Shown here: piece by piece, positions 21,651-33,221 of the stretch
Layout: each line of letters opens with the position of its first letter
How positions within the stretch are numbered: the stretch's first letter is position 1
Assembly (NCBI GenBank): GCA_005765155.1
Contig: VCCP01000001.1
Location: 2,604,001 to 2,668,000, forward strand
DNA: 64,000 nt
Source of the DNA: Zelopaecilomyces penicillatus
Taxonomy: Eukaryota > Ascomycota > Sordariomycetes > Hypocreales > Pseudodiploosporaceae
Direction of reading: 5' to 3'
Program-made: the position numbers and the translations under genes
The notes under the pieces: generated by a model
Seen by the model: only the letters and a program-made list of their open reading frames with translations
The model's database searches: none
What the model was told of the DNA's origin: nothing

Positions 21651-23365
21651 TTATACCAATTTCCTATGTCCCACCTTTCCATTTATCCCATTTACTCCAT
21701 TTACACCCTTGAGAAGAGGCTTAGTATTGCGTCTGCTCACTCCGGCCAATCTCTCGATGATCTGGACGACAAAAACCTGGATAATCAAGATAAACAGCCG
21801 CAGCAGATGATCTATCAGCCCCAATGAGGGCTTCTGCCCGCGACTGTAAGTGGAATCGCGAAATTCGAATGGCAGCTTCGCACCCAAATGCTCCTGTGCT
21901 ACCTGCAGTCCACTGCTAAAGCCATCTTCATGGAAGCCGTATTTGGTCCAAGCCCCAACATAACTAATGCCCCGCTTGTTTTGGATATTCCGTAACAGCT
22001 TCTGAGCTTGAACTGCGGCTGGTGTGTAAAGAGGGTGTGTATAAAAAAATCGGCCTTGTGTTTTGGCCGGGCTCGGTCGATGGAGTGGGTTCAACGTAAC
22101 GAGCACATCTCCGAATGGGTTGCGGGGAATATGCTGCAAGATGTTCATGTTGTACGTTAGGCAAACTTTATCAATGTTTGCCTTGCCGACTGAGGGCGAA
22201 GAAAGTGTGAGAAAGTTCCAGCTGGCCCAAGCCTTTCTATTCCGGGGCATCAAGGAAAGATCTGAATGCAAAACAACTTCGTTCTGCGAGGTCTGAAAAC
22301 AGGATAGAATCGACTTTTCTTGCTCTGTTGCTGTGGGGCCAATGATGGAGAGCGCCTGGTCGCCATGGGCTGCTATAATAACGTGATCATAGACATCCGT
22401 CTTTCCATTTTCGAGTTGCACCAACACGCGCCCATGACTGTCATTCAGAACATGCCGTACAGGGGTTTTGAGAAACAGGTGGTTTGGTGGAAATCCCTTC
22501 ATAACTGCATCGACGTATGACCTGGCGCCATCTGTCATTGTCCACCACTGCGGACGTGTCGCAATGGAAGAAAGCAGATGGTGATTCCAACTAATTGAAT
22601 ATTAGAGTTTGGACTCGACTTTTAGATTTACGGCTCTCATTTCAACTTACAGAAAGCGAACCAAGGTCACTGCTGGGAATTCAAGGCTGCACTTATCCGG
22701 GCTAGTGCTCCATAATGCGGCAGTCATCGGTATCAGGTAGTCGTCTCGGAAGCTGTCCGAGTATCCTTCGCGTTCCAGATACTCACCAATTGTCAATGTG
22801 CTATCAAACCGATTCGGTGTAGCTTCTCTTCGCCGATGAGACCGATTGTCTTCTTCCTCCTCCTCACCAAGGAGGTTCAGGGCAAACTGGTTGAATCGAA
22901 CGATGTCGAACATCATTCTCCACATCTTTGGGGACAACAGGTTTGCTTTTTGACAAAAAATGGCTTTCAGACCTCTCCCTGCCCATTCAAAATATCCTTG
23001 GTCACGAGATATGCTCAAGTTCATCTCAGTTGGCTCCATCCGTACGCCAATTTTGTTGAGGAAGTTTATGAAGTTGGCTACTAATGATAAGTAATAGGCC
23101 TGGTGTCAGATCATGGAGTAACTAGGCTTTATTCCTTACGATATGTGGCCGTGTTAAGAGCCATGAATCCGGCGTCAACGGCAGTTGTGTACTTTCCTAC
23201 TTTCCATTGAACTGTGTTGGTGTGGCCGCCCAGGCGGTCCGCTGCTTCGTAGAGATAGACATCATGGTAGGTTCTGTTCAAAGCCCAAAGAGCAGCAATC
23301 CCTGAACAGCCACTGCCAATGATGGCCACTTTTTTCCTGGTAAACGTATTAACGGGCCGGTTCAT
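21651..23365 (-). CDS. FAD-dependent amine-oxidase-like protein
   Basis: Exons on the minus strand are 23365-23140, 23077-22651 and 22590-21651 (530 residues). The N terminus has the Rossmann motif VAIIGSGCSGIAALWAL, with the ribose-binding Glu in LYEAADRLGGHT. The TYPNF, GYFEWAG and FLWNHHLLS blocks, each restored across an intron, are typical of the predicted NAD/FAD-binding amine oxidase family (COG2907 type). Members are often found next to cyclopropane-fatty-acid synthases in other organisms, but none is seen here. A hydrophobic segment near residue 480 (LLRLFILIIQVFVVQII) suggests C-terminal membrane attachment. The tail repeats the dipeptides GVN and GIN. The substrate is unknown. The second intron end was taken at the second of two adjacent TAG sites, because only that one gives TYPNF. 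Confidence 0.85.
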
Positions 23366-25137
23366 AGGTACGGCTTGAAACAAGTCAGGGAACTAGGTAG
23401 GTAGGCAGGTAGGCAGGTAGGCAGGTAGGCAGGTAGGTAGAAAGACAATATTAGTGACAACGTTGGAATTGAGAAGATCAATGCCTAAACAGAATAAACT
23501 TTGATGAAAAGGGCACTTCCAAGAAATGATGGAAAAGATGGAAAAGGTGGAATGGATGGAATTGAGGGCGGGGGGAAATAATGACGATAATGATAGCTAA
23601 TGATACCAGAGGTAATCAAAACGGACATTTGCACATGCTAAAAAGTCCCCGTACAACGTACGGATACGGATAGCTACAGGTACAGACAACACTGCATTGC
23701 TCGCTGTCTGGCCTCTGCCCATTGTCCAGTGGACATGGCAAGGGGTGGCAAGGAACGGATGGCTGGGGATTGGAGGGAGGAGACGAGGCATGTGGCGCCA
23801 ATGATAGCAGGCTGCATACCAGTCGCTAGCTGATTCGATGACGCTGAAGAATGCAACCTGCAGGACGAACAAAACAACTCACACATGCCGCGGCTGAGCC
23901 ATGGAGACGGCCAGCAAAGGACGTCCAGAGCCAAAAAAAAAAAAAGAATTATACAGGAGTGAGGCTCGCTATGGCTCGGACAGGACGGGTGCAAGTGTGG
24001 GAGACGAGTTTCTAGGGAAATGGGCGAAGGGTTTCAACTCAGATATACGGCTGTAAGCACGGTGAAGCGTATGCTCAGGGAATATCTCCCACATGATCAC
24101 AACCAACTGCCCAGGTGCACAAGTCAACCACTCACAGCGGGCGAGCGCCACAGTGGCTAGGCATTTGGTGTCTTAGTCTGTTCCGTCTGTTCCCGTCTGC
24201 TCTGCATGGACTACGGCGACTGAATATTACTACCATTAAGGTAGTAATTTTGCTTGATAAGTCGTCGTCACCCTTGCTGAGTCCAATGGATCGGAGCTTT
24301 CAAAACCTCCAATTGACGCATAAGGTCTGGCGCTTTGGCGTCTCCAAGGCTGTGTGAAACAAGGGTCTGCTTGACGCATTCAATCAAGACCTTTTCAGAC
24401 TCCGTCTACTCCGTCACAGGGAACAAACGCAAATGCCATTAGAGGGTGGGACAAGACTACGAAATGACACTATCCGAAGATAGATTCACGTTTGCCAGCG
24501 GAAATAGATATAGTACGCTGGCTTGTCGGACACTCAACGGGATCGGGAAACGTTGGTACGAGTCACCAATTCTTTGAAGCGCCGTGCGGATAAATCCTGC
24601 ATCGTTATGCCCAGCCAATTCAACCTTACGCCATGGACCTGAGTCTGAGCGCATAGCCTTTTTTCTTCATAACCGGGGGAATCAACTTTTTTGAAGAAGA
24701 AAGGAAAAGAGTAAAAATGTGAGCGGTCTCGCTCGCCAGATATTGTCGCAGCTTGTGCACGGGCCATGTGTCTGTCACGTGGGCTTCCCGCGCTGGCTGG
24801 GCGTGGGTACTAGCGGCTAGTCGCTGGTTGGCTGGCTGGCGGCTGGGCCAAGAGGCTGGAGAGGCAGCCTTTGGTAGTCTCACTTACGTCGCCAGCTGCT
24901 CCAGGCTGAAGTTAAAAGACATCCTAGGCAAACGATCTCGCCCCAACCACACAGTCTCAACTTCAACCGCATTCGCCCAACACGCGCATTCGAGTGATAG
25001 AACGACTGGAATTTTAACTGTTTTCATTGCCGTATCTGCCAAGCGACCCTATTCAGTGCTCGAAAACCCCAACTGGCTGTTTCCTTGACCCGATTCTCAA
25101 CAAGTTCAGCCTCAGCAGGCTCGACACAACCTCTGCC
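23366..25137. other. Divergent intergenic region
   Basis: About 1.8 kb between the FAD oxidase (minus) and VTI1 (plus). It holds a tetranucleotide repeat at 23394-23440 and the VTI1 promoter. Open frames on both strands overlap and carry no recognisable features. Confidence 0.5.
23394..23440. repeat. Tandem TAGG/CAGG tetranucleotide repeat
   Basis: About eleven units of (T/C)AGG lie 30 bp upstream of the FAD oxidase start codon, within its probable 5' leader. The unit alternates TAGG and CAGG. Confidence 0.85.
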
Positions 25138-25951
25138 ATGGGCAACCCTCTAGATACGGATGCCGGCTCAGAGCTGTTTGGCTCCTACGAAGCAGAGCTC
25201 AAGCTCGTCCAAGCTGATCTAGCACAGAAGCTGGACCAGATTCCAGAGCTCACCGGCGAGCCTCGCAAAGCTGCAGTTAGCTCAGCTCTGCGTGCGCTTG
25301 AGGAAGCGGATGAACTTGTACGAGCCCTCTCCTAATCAAGTCATCTCTAGTCATTTTCATTCGTCTAACATTTTAATAGATTGGGCAAATGCGCCTAGAG
25401 AAGCAGAATATCCCAACGTCCTCGCGAGCCAAGGTTAACCAGCGATTCCGCAATTACGAGGCCGACGTCGACACCATCCGGCGAAGTCTCACAGCCATTT
25501 CGACTGATCGTGCCGCTCTATTTGGCTCGCGCTATACAGATGAGCCTTCTGGGACTTCTGATATCAACTTGGAGCAGCGCCAGCAACTACTGTCCGGGAC
25601 GGATCGCCTTGATAGAAGCACTCAGCGATTGCTTGCCAGCCAAAGACTAGCAAATGAGACGGAGAACATTGGAGCAGAAGCTTTGGCCGATTTACAGAGG
25701 CAGGGAGAAACCATACGACACACACATGACACTCTGCTTGACAGCGAAAACTATGTGGACCGAAGCGTCAAAACATTAAGGGGCATGGCTCGAAGGTAAG
25801 GTGAATTTCGCAGTGTAACGTCGAAGGGTCGTTATTGAGCTAATGAACCCTGTTTTTTTGCAGCATGGCTACAAACCGTGTGATTACAATTTCAATCATC
25901 ACAGTGCTCGTGATTCTCATTATGGCAGTTATTTTCAGCAAGTTCAAATGA
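25138..25951 (+). CDS. vti1: v-SNARE VTI1
   Basis: Exons are 25138-25317, 25380-25795 and 25864-25951 (227 residues). The N-terminal part (EAELKLVQADLAQKL) is a Vti1 Habc-type helical domain. The C-terminal SNARE helix is followed by RRSMATNRVITISIITVLVILIM, a single tail-anchor membrane segment split by the last intron. Vti1 is a Qb-SNARE that takes part in Golgi-to-endosome, vacuolar and retrograde Golgi fusion in the cytoplasm-facing membrane. Length and domain order fit the fungal family. No oddities were seen. Confidence 0.95.
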
Positions 25952-26908
25952 GGAATTAATCGGTTTGTTGGGAGTTTCGGGTGTATCGGGAGTTTTCAGA
26001 TGCTTAGGACGTTTATTTTTTCTTTCTCAATCGCGGTTGCTACTCATCTTCCCCATGACAGAGGTGGAGGTTTTCAGCAACTATGTTTGGGCTTGTGTAA
26101 TAGAAGAACCAATATACTCGACTGTCGTGGCAGTTGAGTTTACAGGGTACGGAATGTGGTGCATGTAGCCCTTTGTACAAGTAATTGGTTCACGACTCTT
26201 TCCTTTTTATCTGTGATGGGGTTTGTTGACACCAAAGCTGCCTGATTCTGTATCGGTGCATATGAATGGATATTTGATTGCATGAACAACCTTAAACTTT
26301 CAAATCGCATGGAGATTTGGCCAACAAATGTCAATCTCAACTAATCATAAACGAAAGCTGAAAGAGCAGATACACAGGCCAGTCAGTGGATTATGTCACA
26401 CATATAAGGTATCATTGATCAAATGAGGGAACTTTCGTTGTGGTATATGAGGAGCTACCAAGGAGTCAATAACTATTTTACCGAACCCATCGCCCAGCCT
26501 CCTACAGGGTAGGCAATACTCAGTGCCTGTCCGCAACAAATGTGGGGACAAGGGTAAGCTACGTGCGGAGAGAGTGACAACGCCCCATATCCGACAATAC
26601 TCCGTACTACAACCGAGATTGGAACGCAGGATGGCTGACTAGAGAGGGTTCCTGGGTTGAGCTTTCAGCCTCCCCGACGATTCTGATTTATTTAGCTTCA
26701 CACAACTTTCCCTCCCCTTCCCACAACACCCTCACCCTCCTCTGCACACCCTTCCCGCTCTCCCCCTCCTCCACAAACCATTCTTCATTCGCAGCGTGTC
26801 AATTCAAGGTGCCTCTAGCATATTGAACAACACCTGTGTTTTATCTGACCACTAAAGCTGTCTTTTTAAAAAAGCTTGCTGCGTGCTCAACGTGGCCTTG
26901 CGGCCCCA
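25952..26908. other. VTI1 3' flank and Scd6 promoter
   Basis: About 960 bp. The right part (26690-26790) is a C/T-rich stretch typical of a fungal promoter or leader. No gene was seen. Confidence 0.5.
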
Positions 26909-28858
26909 ATGTCTGAATTCCTTGGGTATGTTCGATTGCATCCCTTTGCCTATTCCTTTGCCTATCGCTAATTATTCCCTGTACAGATCTCGTATTTCGC
27001 TCATCTCCAAGAGCGACATTCGGTAGGATTCTGTGGTGCCCTCTCCATCGCGCCACCGTCACTGACGCCAGCGCCAGCTACGTTGGAACCCTGCACGAAA
27101 TCAACTCTGATGAGTCAACCGTGTCACTCGAAAATGTCCGCTCATTTGGAACGGAAGGCCGAAGAGGTCGGCCAGAGGAAGAAATTGCCTCGTCCGAGCA
27201 GGTCTATGAGTACATTGTCTTCCGTGGCAGTGATGTAAAAGATTTGCGGATCGAGGATCACCCTGGTATCAAGGAAAACAAGCCGCCGGTCATGCCAGAT
27301 GACCCAGCTATCGTTGGAGTAAGTACCTTTCACTACCACACTGCATTGATCTCTCATGATGAAATATTCCGGATGTAAACATTTGTCACGTCGGAAAAGC
27401 GCAAAAACAATGTCGAAATTTCCGTTGCCTTCCTTCTGATTCGCGAGATGATAAAAACCGCAAACAAACCCCACATTACTTTGTAAACCAAACATCTGCT
27501 AACTATTTGGCATCAAGGCTCGAGCTCGTCCCGTAGCTGCGCCGCAAGGACCAATGCAGAACCCTTCTCCTGGAGCTCCTGGCTTCCAGCATCCATATCC
27601 CCCAAACAACTTTTATGGGGGTCCACCGCCGCCCGGCTCTTGGGGTCGAGGCGGCGGTCCAGGGCCAATGGCAGGGCCCGCGTTTGGCAACATGCCTTAC
27701 CCACCACCCCCAGGATGGTTCCCACCAGGCCAGGGCTTTCCACCTGGTGGTCCTGGAGGCCCCGGACATTGGGGCAATGCTCCATTTCCTCCTGGGCCAG
27801 GCGGCCCACATGGACCTGATTCTTCTCAAGGCCACCCGGCTGCTCCTCCTGCCACCGCGACAGGAACTCAAGATGGCAAGCCACCTCCAATTGGTCCTGG
27901 CTTAGAGCGCTCTAAGGTTGCAACACCATCACAGCCTGCACCTCCTACAGAGCCGAAATCTCTAGCCCAAGCAGCTCTGCAGCGCTCAAATGCACCCACT
28001 CCACCAGTGGAATCAAAACCTTCCGTGGAGGAAGTAAAAGCCGCTGCCGCGACAGTTTCTGCTAATGGACCATCGAAACACTCTGCGAATGCACCAAAGG
28101 CAGTCCCAACAGCACCCAAAAACAATCGTGTTACGCCGGTCGTACCACTTGTTGGGTTACATGTCAAGCCTTTCCAGCCCCCATTTGCGGAGCAGAAAGC
28201 AGCCAAGGCAGCCCCTGATGCAACAGCATCGGGTCCGAGCAGTGTTCAGGATGCAACAAATGCTGCAAGGGCTGCAGTAGCAGTGGCTATGGCCCAGCTG
28301 AGCAATGGGGGAGGAAACGCCATGGACAACTTGACAAATAAGGTCAATGAGATGAGGGTCAACGCTGCAAGAGTGAGCAACCCAAGCAATCGTGGCCGTG
28401 GCCGGGGGGGACGACCCGTCAAGGTCGAAGTCCCTGAATCGGATTTTGACTTTGCTCAAGCCAATGCAAAGTTCAACAAAGAAGAAATAGTCAAGGAGGC
28501 CATCGCTGGCTCACCACTGACTGAAACCTCCAACGGCCCACCCCTTGTACCCTCAGAGACGCCAGATCTTGATGTTCCTGTCGTGGCATACAACAAGTCA
28601 AGATCATTCTTTGACAACATCTCAAGTGAATCTCGAGAGAGGTCTGAGAACAATGGCCAGAAACCAGGTGGGCGGGAGTGGCGCGGCGAGGAACAGCGCA
28701 AGAATATGGAGACCTTTGGACAAGGGAGTGTTGACGGTGGATATCGCAACTATCGTGGCCGCGGTCGGGGCCGCGGTAATCGAGGCCGTGGTGGATTTGG
28801 TCGAGGCGGGCGGGGAGGCCCGCGACCACCGTACGAAGCTGCCGCGCCCGGCCAATAA
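26909..28858 (+). CDS. scd6: Scd6/LSM14-family RNA-granule protein
   Basis: Exons are 26909-26925, 26987-27022, 27078-27318 and 27518-28858 (544 residues). Two very small 5' exons encode MSEFLG and SRISLISKSDIR, which complete the start of the LSM14 domain (YVGTLHEINSDESTVSLENV). The long last exon has a Gly/Pro-rich low-complexity region, then the DFDF motif (ESDFDFAQANAKFN), the FFD-box-like SRSFFDNISSE, and a C-terminal RGG tract. Scd6/LSM14 proteins repress translation and promote decapping in P bodies by binding eIF4G, Dhh1 and Edc3. All expected modules occur in the expected order. The last exon is open throughout, so no further intron is needed. Confidence 0.93.
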
Positions 28859-29998
28859 CTACTTTCAGTCACTGGCATTCATATCCTTGGAAAGTTCAAT
28901 TCCAAGGAGGATATGGCGTATCAACATCGCCCCACACCTTGGATTCGAACTGAGAGGCATTTGACTTGTCTTTGTACGAACGCTTTATTCAGACACGAGC
29001 ACATTATCGAATTCCTGCATTCCTTTCTTTCTTTATTATCGACGATGTAACAAAACTTTCAGGCTTGATGTTATATCCTGCTTGTATCGCTCAGCTGGGG
29101 ATTTTGACTACGGTATGCGTGCTTTCAGCGGAAGATAGGACAACGGCTTTCATCGGTTAGGGAACCACACTAGGATCCTGGAGTTCGGATAGCGTTGGAG
29201 AAGGGCGGTCGGTTGGTTTTACGTGGAATATGAGGGCTTGGCATTCAAAATACACTCACCCATGCAGTGGTGAGAATGGAATTCATACTTTTGAATCAAA
29301 CACAGACGTTGCATCTGTGGTGGCATCCTGGGCTGGAATCGAATAAATGAATCACAGGCTTAATGAGGAAATGATGCTTGATAATCTAGAAGTAGCTTGA
29401 CCTGAGCTGCCTCCCTTGCGGATGCTTCTAAAATACATATTTACCAAGCAATTCCACGACAGTTCCTAAACAAGCAAATCAAACTACTATAGTTGTAGAA
29501 GCAGCATGTGACTGAACGCGATCGCGCAAATCCTACCTGGTAATCACAAGCGTAGCTATATGATGGGGAAATGAACAGGCTGACTTCTGTAAGCGCCGAG
29601 ACGGCCCTTCTCTGTCGGAGACAGCGTATGATTTTTCATCAAATACTCATATCCAATGATGTCAATATGATAATTAACGTTAACCGTCGTGTTTTTGCTC
29701 GTGTAGATTTCTGCTGGACTGAGCACTAGAATTTTCTTCGCCCCACGGTCTGCCCCGCTAACGTCATCCCCCTCCAGGTCATCTATCCCGGTGTGACACA
29801 CCTCACTCTTTGCACCTGTTTGTTCACTCATACCGCTGTGGAATTCCGACCAAGTACATGCATCATAAGCCATTACTGCTTTGATCTTTGTAAAGGCTCT
29901 TGATTGCTGATATCAAACCATTCTGATTATTCAGTAACCAGTGTCTGTTCCCTATCAATCGACATCTTTGGTTTTATCTCTAGGGGAGGAAGAACAAT
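28859..29998. other. Intergenic region between Scd6 and the Rqc1-like gene
   Basis: About 1.1 kb. It carries one uncertain minus-strand small open frame (29556-29873, listed separately) and otherwise no supported gene. Confidence 0.45.
29556..29873 (-). CDS. Hypothetical small protein, uncertain
   Basis: A 105-residue ATG-started open frame, divergent from the Rqc1-like gene with a 125-bp gap. It does not overlap another coding gene, unlike most shadow frames here. The second half (KILVLSPAEIYTSKN and YHIDIIGYEYL) has an ordinary amino-acid mix without low complexity. No domain was recognised. It may be a genuine small gene or chance; transcript data would decide. Confidence 0.3.
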   Translation of the reverse strand: MAYDACTWSEFHSGMSEQTGAKSEVCHTGIDDLEGDDVSGADRGAKKILVLSPAEIYTSKNTTVNVNYHIDIIGYEYLMKNHTLSPTEKGRLGAYRSQPVHFPII

Positions 29999-32232
29999 AT
30001 GTCGAGCAGACAGCTTCGCAAACTCCAGAAGCAGAGGGAGTCAGACAAGACAAAGGAAACACAGAGCCCAGAGTTTGTGGAAACAGATGAAGAAGAAGAG
30101 GAAGTTATTCATGCAGCCCCGAAACCTCGAATAAATCTGTTTGCGGCCCTGGGAGGGGAAAATGAAAATGAAGATGAGGGTGAGGATGAGCACGAGGATG
30201 ATGAGCCTTTGAACGATGGTCAGGGCGATGAAAATGCGAACAAACCTTTAACAAGCAGTAAGAAATCAAAGAAGAAGAAGAAAAGCAAGAAGAAATCGAA
30301 AGCAATTGCTATCACCTCGGACCAAAGCGGCGCTGCTGGCGAGCCGAGTGAAGAGGATGAAATTGACAAGGCCCTCAAACAGTTGAAGATTAGTCCTCGG
30401 GAAAGCGGTGGGTCGACAGTAGCCGAATCAGAGATTGGAAACAAGTCAAAAATGAACGAGCTGCTTCACATCAATCCTTATCATCTAAAGGCTATTAATG
30501 AGATGCGGAACTTGTTTGGACGAGATGTCATCGAATCAGCAAACGCAGAGGAAGAAGAAGAACAGGGTCGCCGGGTGCGAGGGACGACATTACAGCAACA
30601 GGTTGATTTGGAGACATTCTTGCGAGAACCTCCATGGGCTAAGAAGCTACCCGAGGTGTCGCTGCGGCGCAACATCTTTATCCAGGGTCGAGAGCATTGG
30701 CCAAGGGATACTGCTAGGGGACTGACGATGAAGGAAATCGGCCCAGTCGGCGATGGATCTGGGATAGAATACACATATTCCCACGATAAGAATTACGATG
30801 GGATCCAGGCCGTTTTCTTCGGCTGTGTCCAAATTGGTGATCCTATGCGCTTGGTGCACATGCTCAAGCGTGTCCGTAAGTTTTGGACAACAATTTTCCA
30901 AACCATAATATCTGATACGGCAGCAGCGCTGACTTGGAATTAGCATACCATGTTTCTACTTTACTTCAAGTCAGCAGCGTTGCCAAACAGGACCAGAACA
31001 TGGCGCTGGCTGCTGAGCTGTGTGAACGAGCACTCTTTACTTTTGGACGAGTCACAACGTCATCATTCCGACAAAATATTGAGCAAGGACGAGCCAGACT
31101 GGACTTTAGGAGGCCCGAAAACCGCCAGTTCTGGCTGGCAGGATACCATTATCTCAAGAGCCTGCTTAGAAAAGGCACGTACCGGACAGCGCTGGAATGG
31201 GCGAAGCTTCTCTACTCTCTAAACCTCAGTGATCCATATGCAATGAGACATTACATACACTTTCTTGCCATCAGGGCCTACGAGTCCAGCTGGCTGGTTG
31301 GTTTTCTGGCCGAGTTAGGGAGAGATGGTGAGGGCCGAGGTGTTGCATATTTACAGCAAAGTTTGGTGCTGGCCAGGCTGCAGTTGAATCAGGATAAAGA
31401 GGCTAGAGAATGCCTTGTGGAAGGGATGCAACAATTGCCCTGGCTCTACTGTGCTCTCTTCCAGGAGCTCAACCTAGATGCGCCGCCGTCCATTTGGGGC
31501 ATCAATGCCGATTCGAATGCTAGGTCGTTTTGGGTGAAGCTCTATCTTCACCAGACCAAGGATCTATGGAACAATGCCAAAGCAATTGCCCTTCTTCAAG
31601 ACGTGGCGAAATCACTCAGTCGTGTCGATGTGGCATCATTACCAGCCGACGATGCTCCTGTCGATCTGGGTTCAACTCGGCTAGTATACCTCGAAGGACA
31701 GACCTCATTGCTCGCCGTGGCGCCGCCAGATCTTCTGGATAGCCAGCCAAACTACGAGTTCGATCCGCTACCACCGCCAGAGGAGGAAAACATATTCACA
31801 GGACAGGGGACTCAGTTGCCATGGAAGAACCGGCAGTCGCAAAGTCAAGCTGGCGAGAGTGACGTTCTCGCACAGATGCAGCACTTTCTCGCACAGCAGG
31901 GTGGTGGTGGTGGTCCAGCGGGGGTTGGACTGGGTGGAGGTGTAGCTGGTGATGAGGAGATACAGGGACTGGATGGCCTTGATACGGATGATGAGGAACT
32001 GCAGCGGGACATTGCAGCCCAAATGGGCGAGGGAGCCGGGCCTGGGTTGCTCGCAACGCTGATGCAGATGCTTGGCGTTGGAGGTGGTGGCGGCGTCCGT
32101 GATGATAATGGTCAAGCAGCAGGGGATGGCAATGATGACGGCGAGGGAGACGGCCGGCACACGGAGGAGGCAGATGGGCTGCCGGGGTCATGGCCTGCGG
32201 GAGAAGATGACGCCAGAGAACGGGGAGCGTAG
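29999..32232 (+). CDS. rqc1: Rqc1/TCF25-family ribosome quality-control protein
   Basis: Exons are 29999-30875 and 30944-32232 (721 residues). The N terminus starts MSSRQLRKLQKQ, then has a long acidic stretch and a Lys-rich patch (about residues 30-105). The folded part reads LLHINPYHLKAINEMRNLFG and later YDPMRLVHML-like and YHYLKSLLRKGTYRTALEWAKLL blocks, characteristic of TCF25/Nulp1. Yeast Rqc1 is the counterpart. It works with Ltn1 and Cdc48 on stalled 60S subunits, favouring K48-type ubiquitin chains on nascent chains. The single intron lies after KRV, and splicing gives PYHVSTLLQVS. The C terminus is Gly/Asp-rich and of low complexity. Confidence 0.92.
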
Positions 32233-33133
32233 ATATGGAGGTTCTAAATACCTTCTAGAAAAGGAAGCTTACTACTTACCAGGCCTGGATGGCCATATGC
32301 ATCAGGGTTGCAAGAGAGCGTCAATCGGAGATGAGCAAACTAGTGGCCTCATCCATCCAGTCAAGCTTTTTTGTGAAGACCAATAAGAATAAGTGCAACT
32401 GTATTTGAAACGATGTCACTTATAGTAACCATTGTTGGGTTTCCGAGTATTGCATGACTAGGTACTGTCAGGTTGCCATTTTGTGTGTAATAATCCTTGA
32501 AAGGTGCCTACTGGCTGGGATCGAAATGGCGTAACCACCCCCCGGGTAACCACCTCCCGGGTAACCCCTTACGGCTTCACTACAGGGTGTGTCTATGGAT
32601 TAGAGCTTTGGAGCTAGAGTTGACAGGCTTGTACACCATATTCTCAACTGCTACGAAGAGATAACTTCATTGTTGATAACATGAGGCCGGGGCGGAGGAT
32701 AAGCAACGTAGTGCTAGAGTTAGTTGTAAAGTGGCTGGCTCCTAGTAGATATTGCGGCCACTGCCCAATCGAGTTGGGGGCCAAATTGCTTTCATTTCTG
32801 TTTATGTTTCAACATGGCGTTAAATAATAGCCGTCTGGAGTAGCAGTGACAGCGCCTAGGTAGTAATAGTAGCCTAACGGGATTTTCTGAATTCACCCTT
32901 ATCATTAGGTCATGAATGATGGATATGCCACACGCACTGAAGAGGATTTGGTGGTGCAACTCGCTCGGTAGTTGGGATCTTGGTCGGCAGACTTGGCTCG
33001 TCCTCGGGCGTATACTTATTGGGAAAAGGACGATAAACAGTATTATCAAGTACTCATTAACCTGGAGGGGAAACTCGGCCGGTATGGGCAGGTTACGTAC
33101 GAGTCACGGAGTCTGATTCCATGGGGCTTTGGG

Positions 33134-33135
<2 letters not shown>

Positions 33136-33164
<29 letters not shown>
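33136..33164. repeat. (GT)14 dinucleotide microsatellite
   Basis: An uninterrupted GT run, followed within 30 bp by a G-rich tract. Confidence 0.95.
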
Positions 33165-33188
33165 GAGGTGGGGGGGAGAAAGAGTGGT

Positions 33189-33190
<2 letters not shown>

Positions 33191-33220
<30 letters not shown>
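33191..33220. repeat. Run of 30 consecutive G
   Basis: An uninterrupted poly-G run. It could form G-quadruplex structure and its true length is hard to sequence, so it may be inexact. Confidence 0.9.

Positions 33221-33221
<1 letters not shown>

Noticed and set aside
27503..27905. Several long open frames on both strands
   Set aside because: They overlap the GC-rich Gly/Pro-coding exon of Scd6 in other frames and have low-complexity composition.
28925..28960. tRNA T-arm-like GGATTCGAAC string
   Set aside because: No matching acceptor stem, anticodon arm or D arm could be placed around it on either strand.
31768..32191. Minus-strand His/Pro-rich open frames
   Set aside because: They are antisense shadows of the Gly/Asp-rich tail of the Rqc1-like gene.
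32535..32580. CRISPR-like direct repeats
   Set aside because: Only two adjacent short GGGTAACC-type units, no spacers, and a eukaryotic genome.
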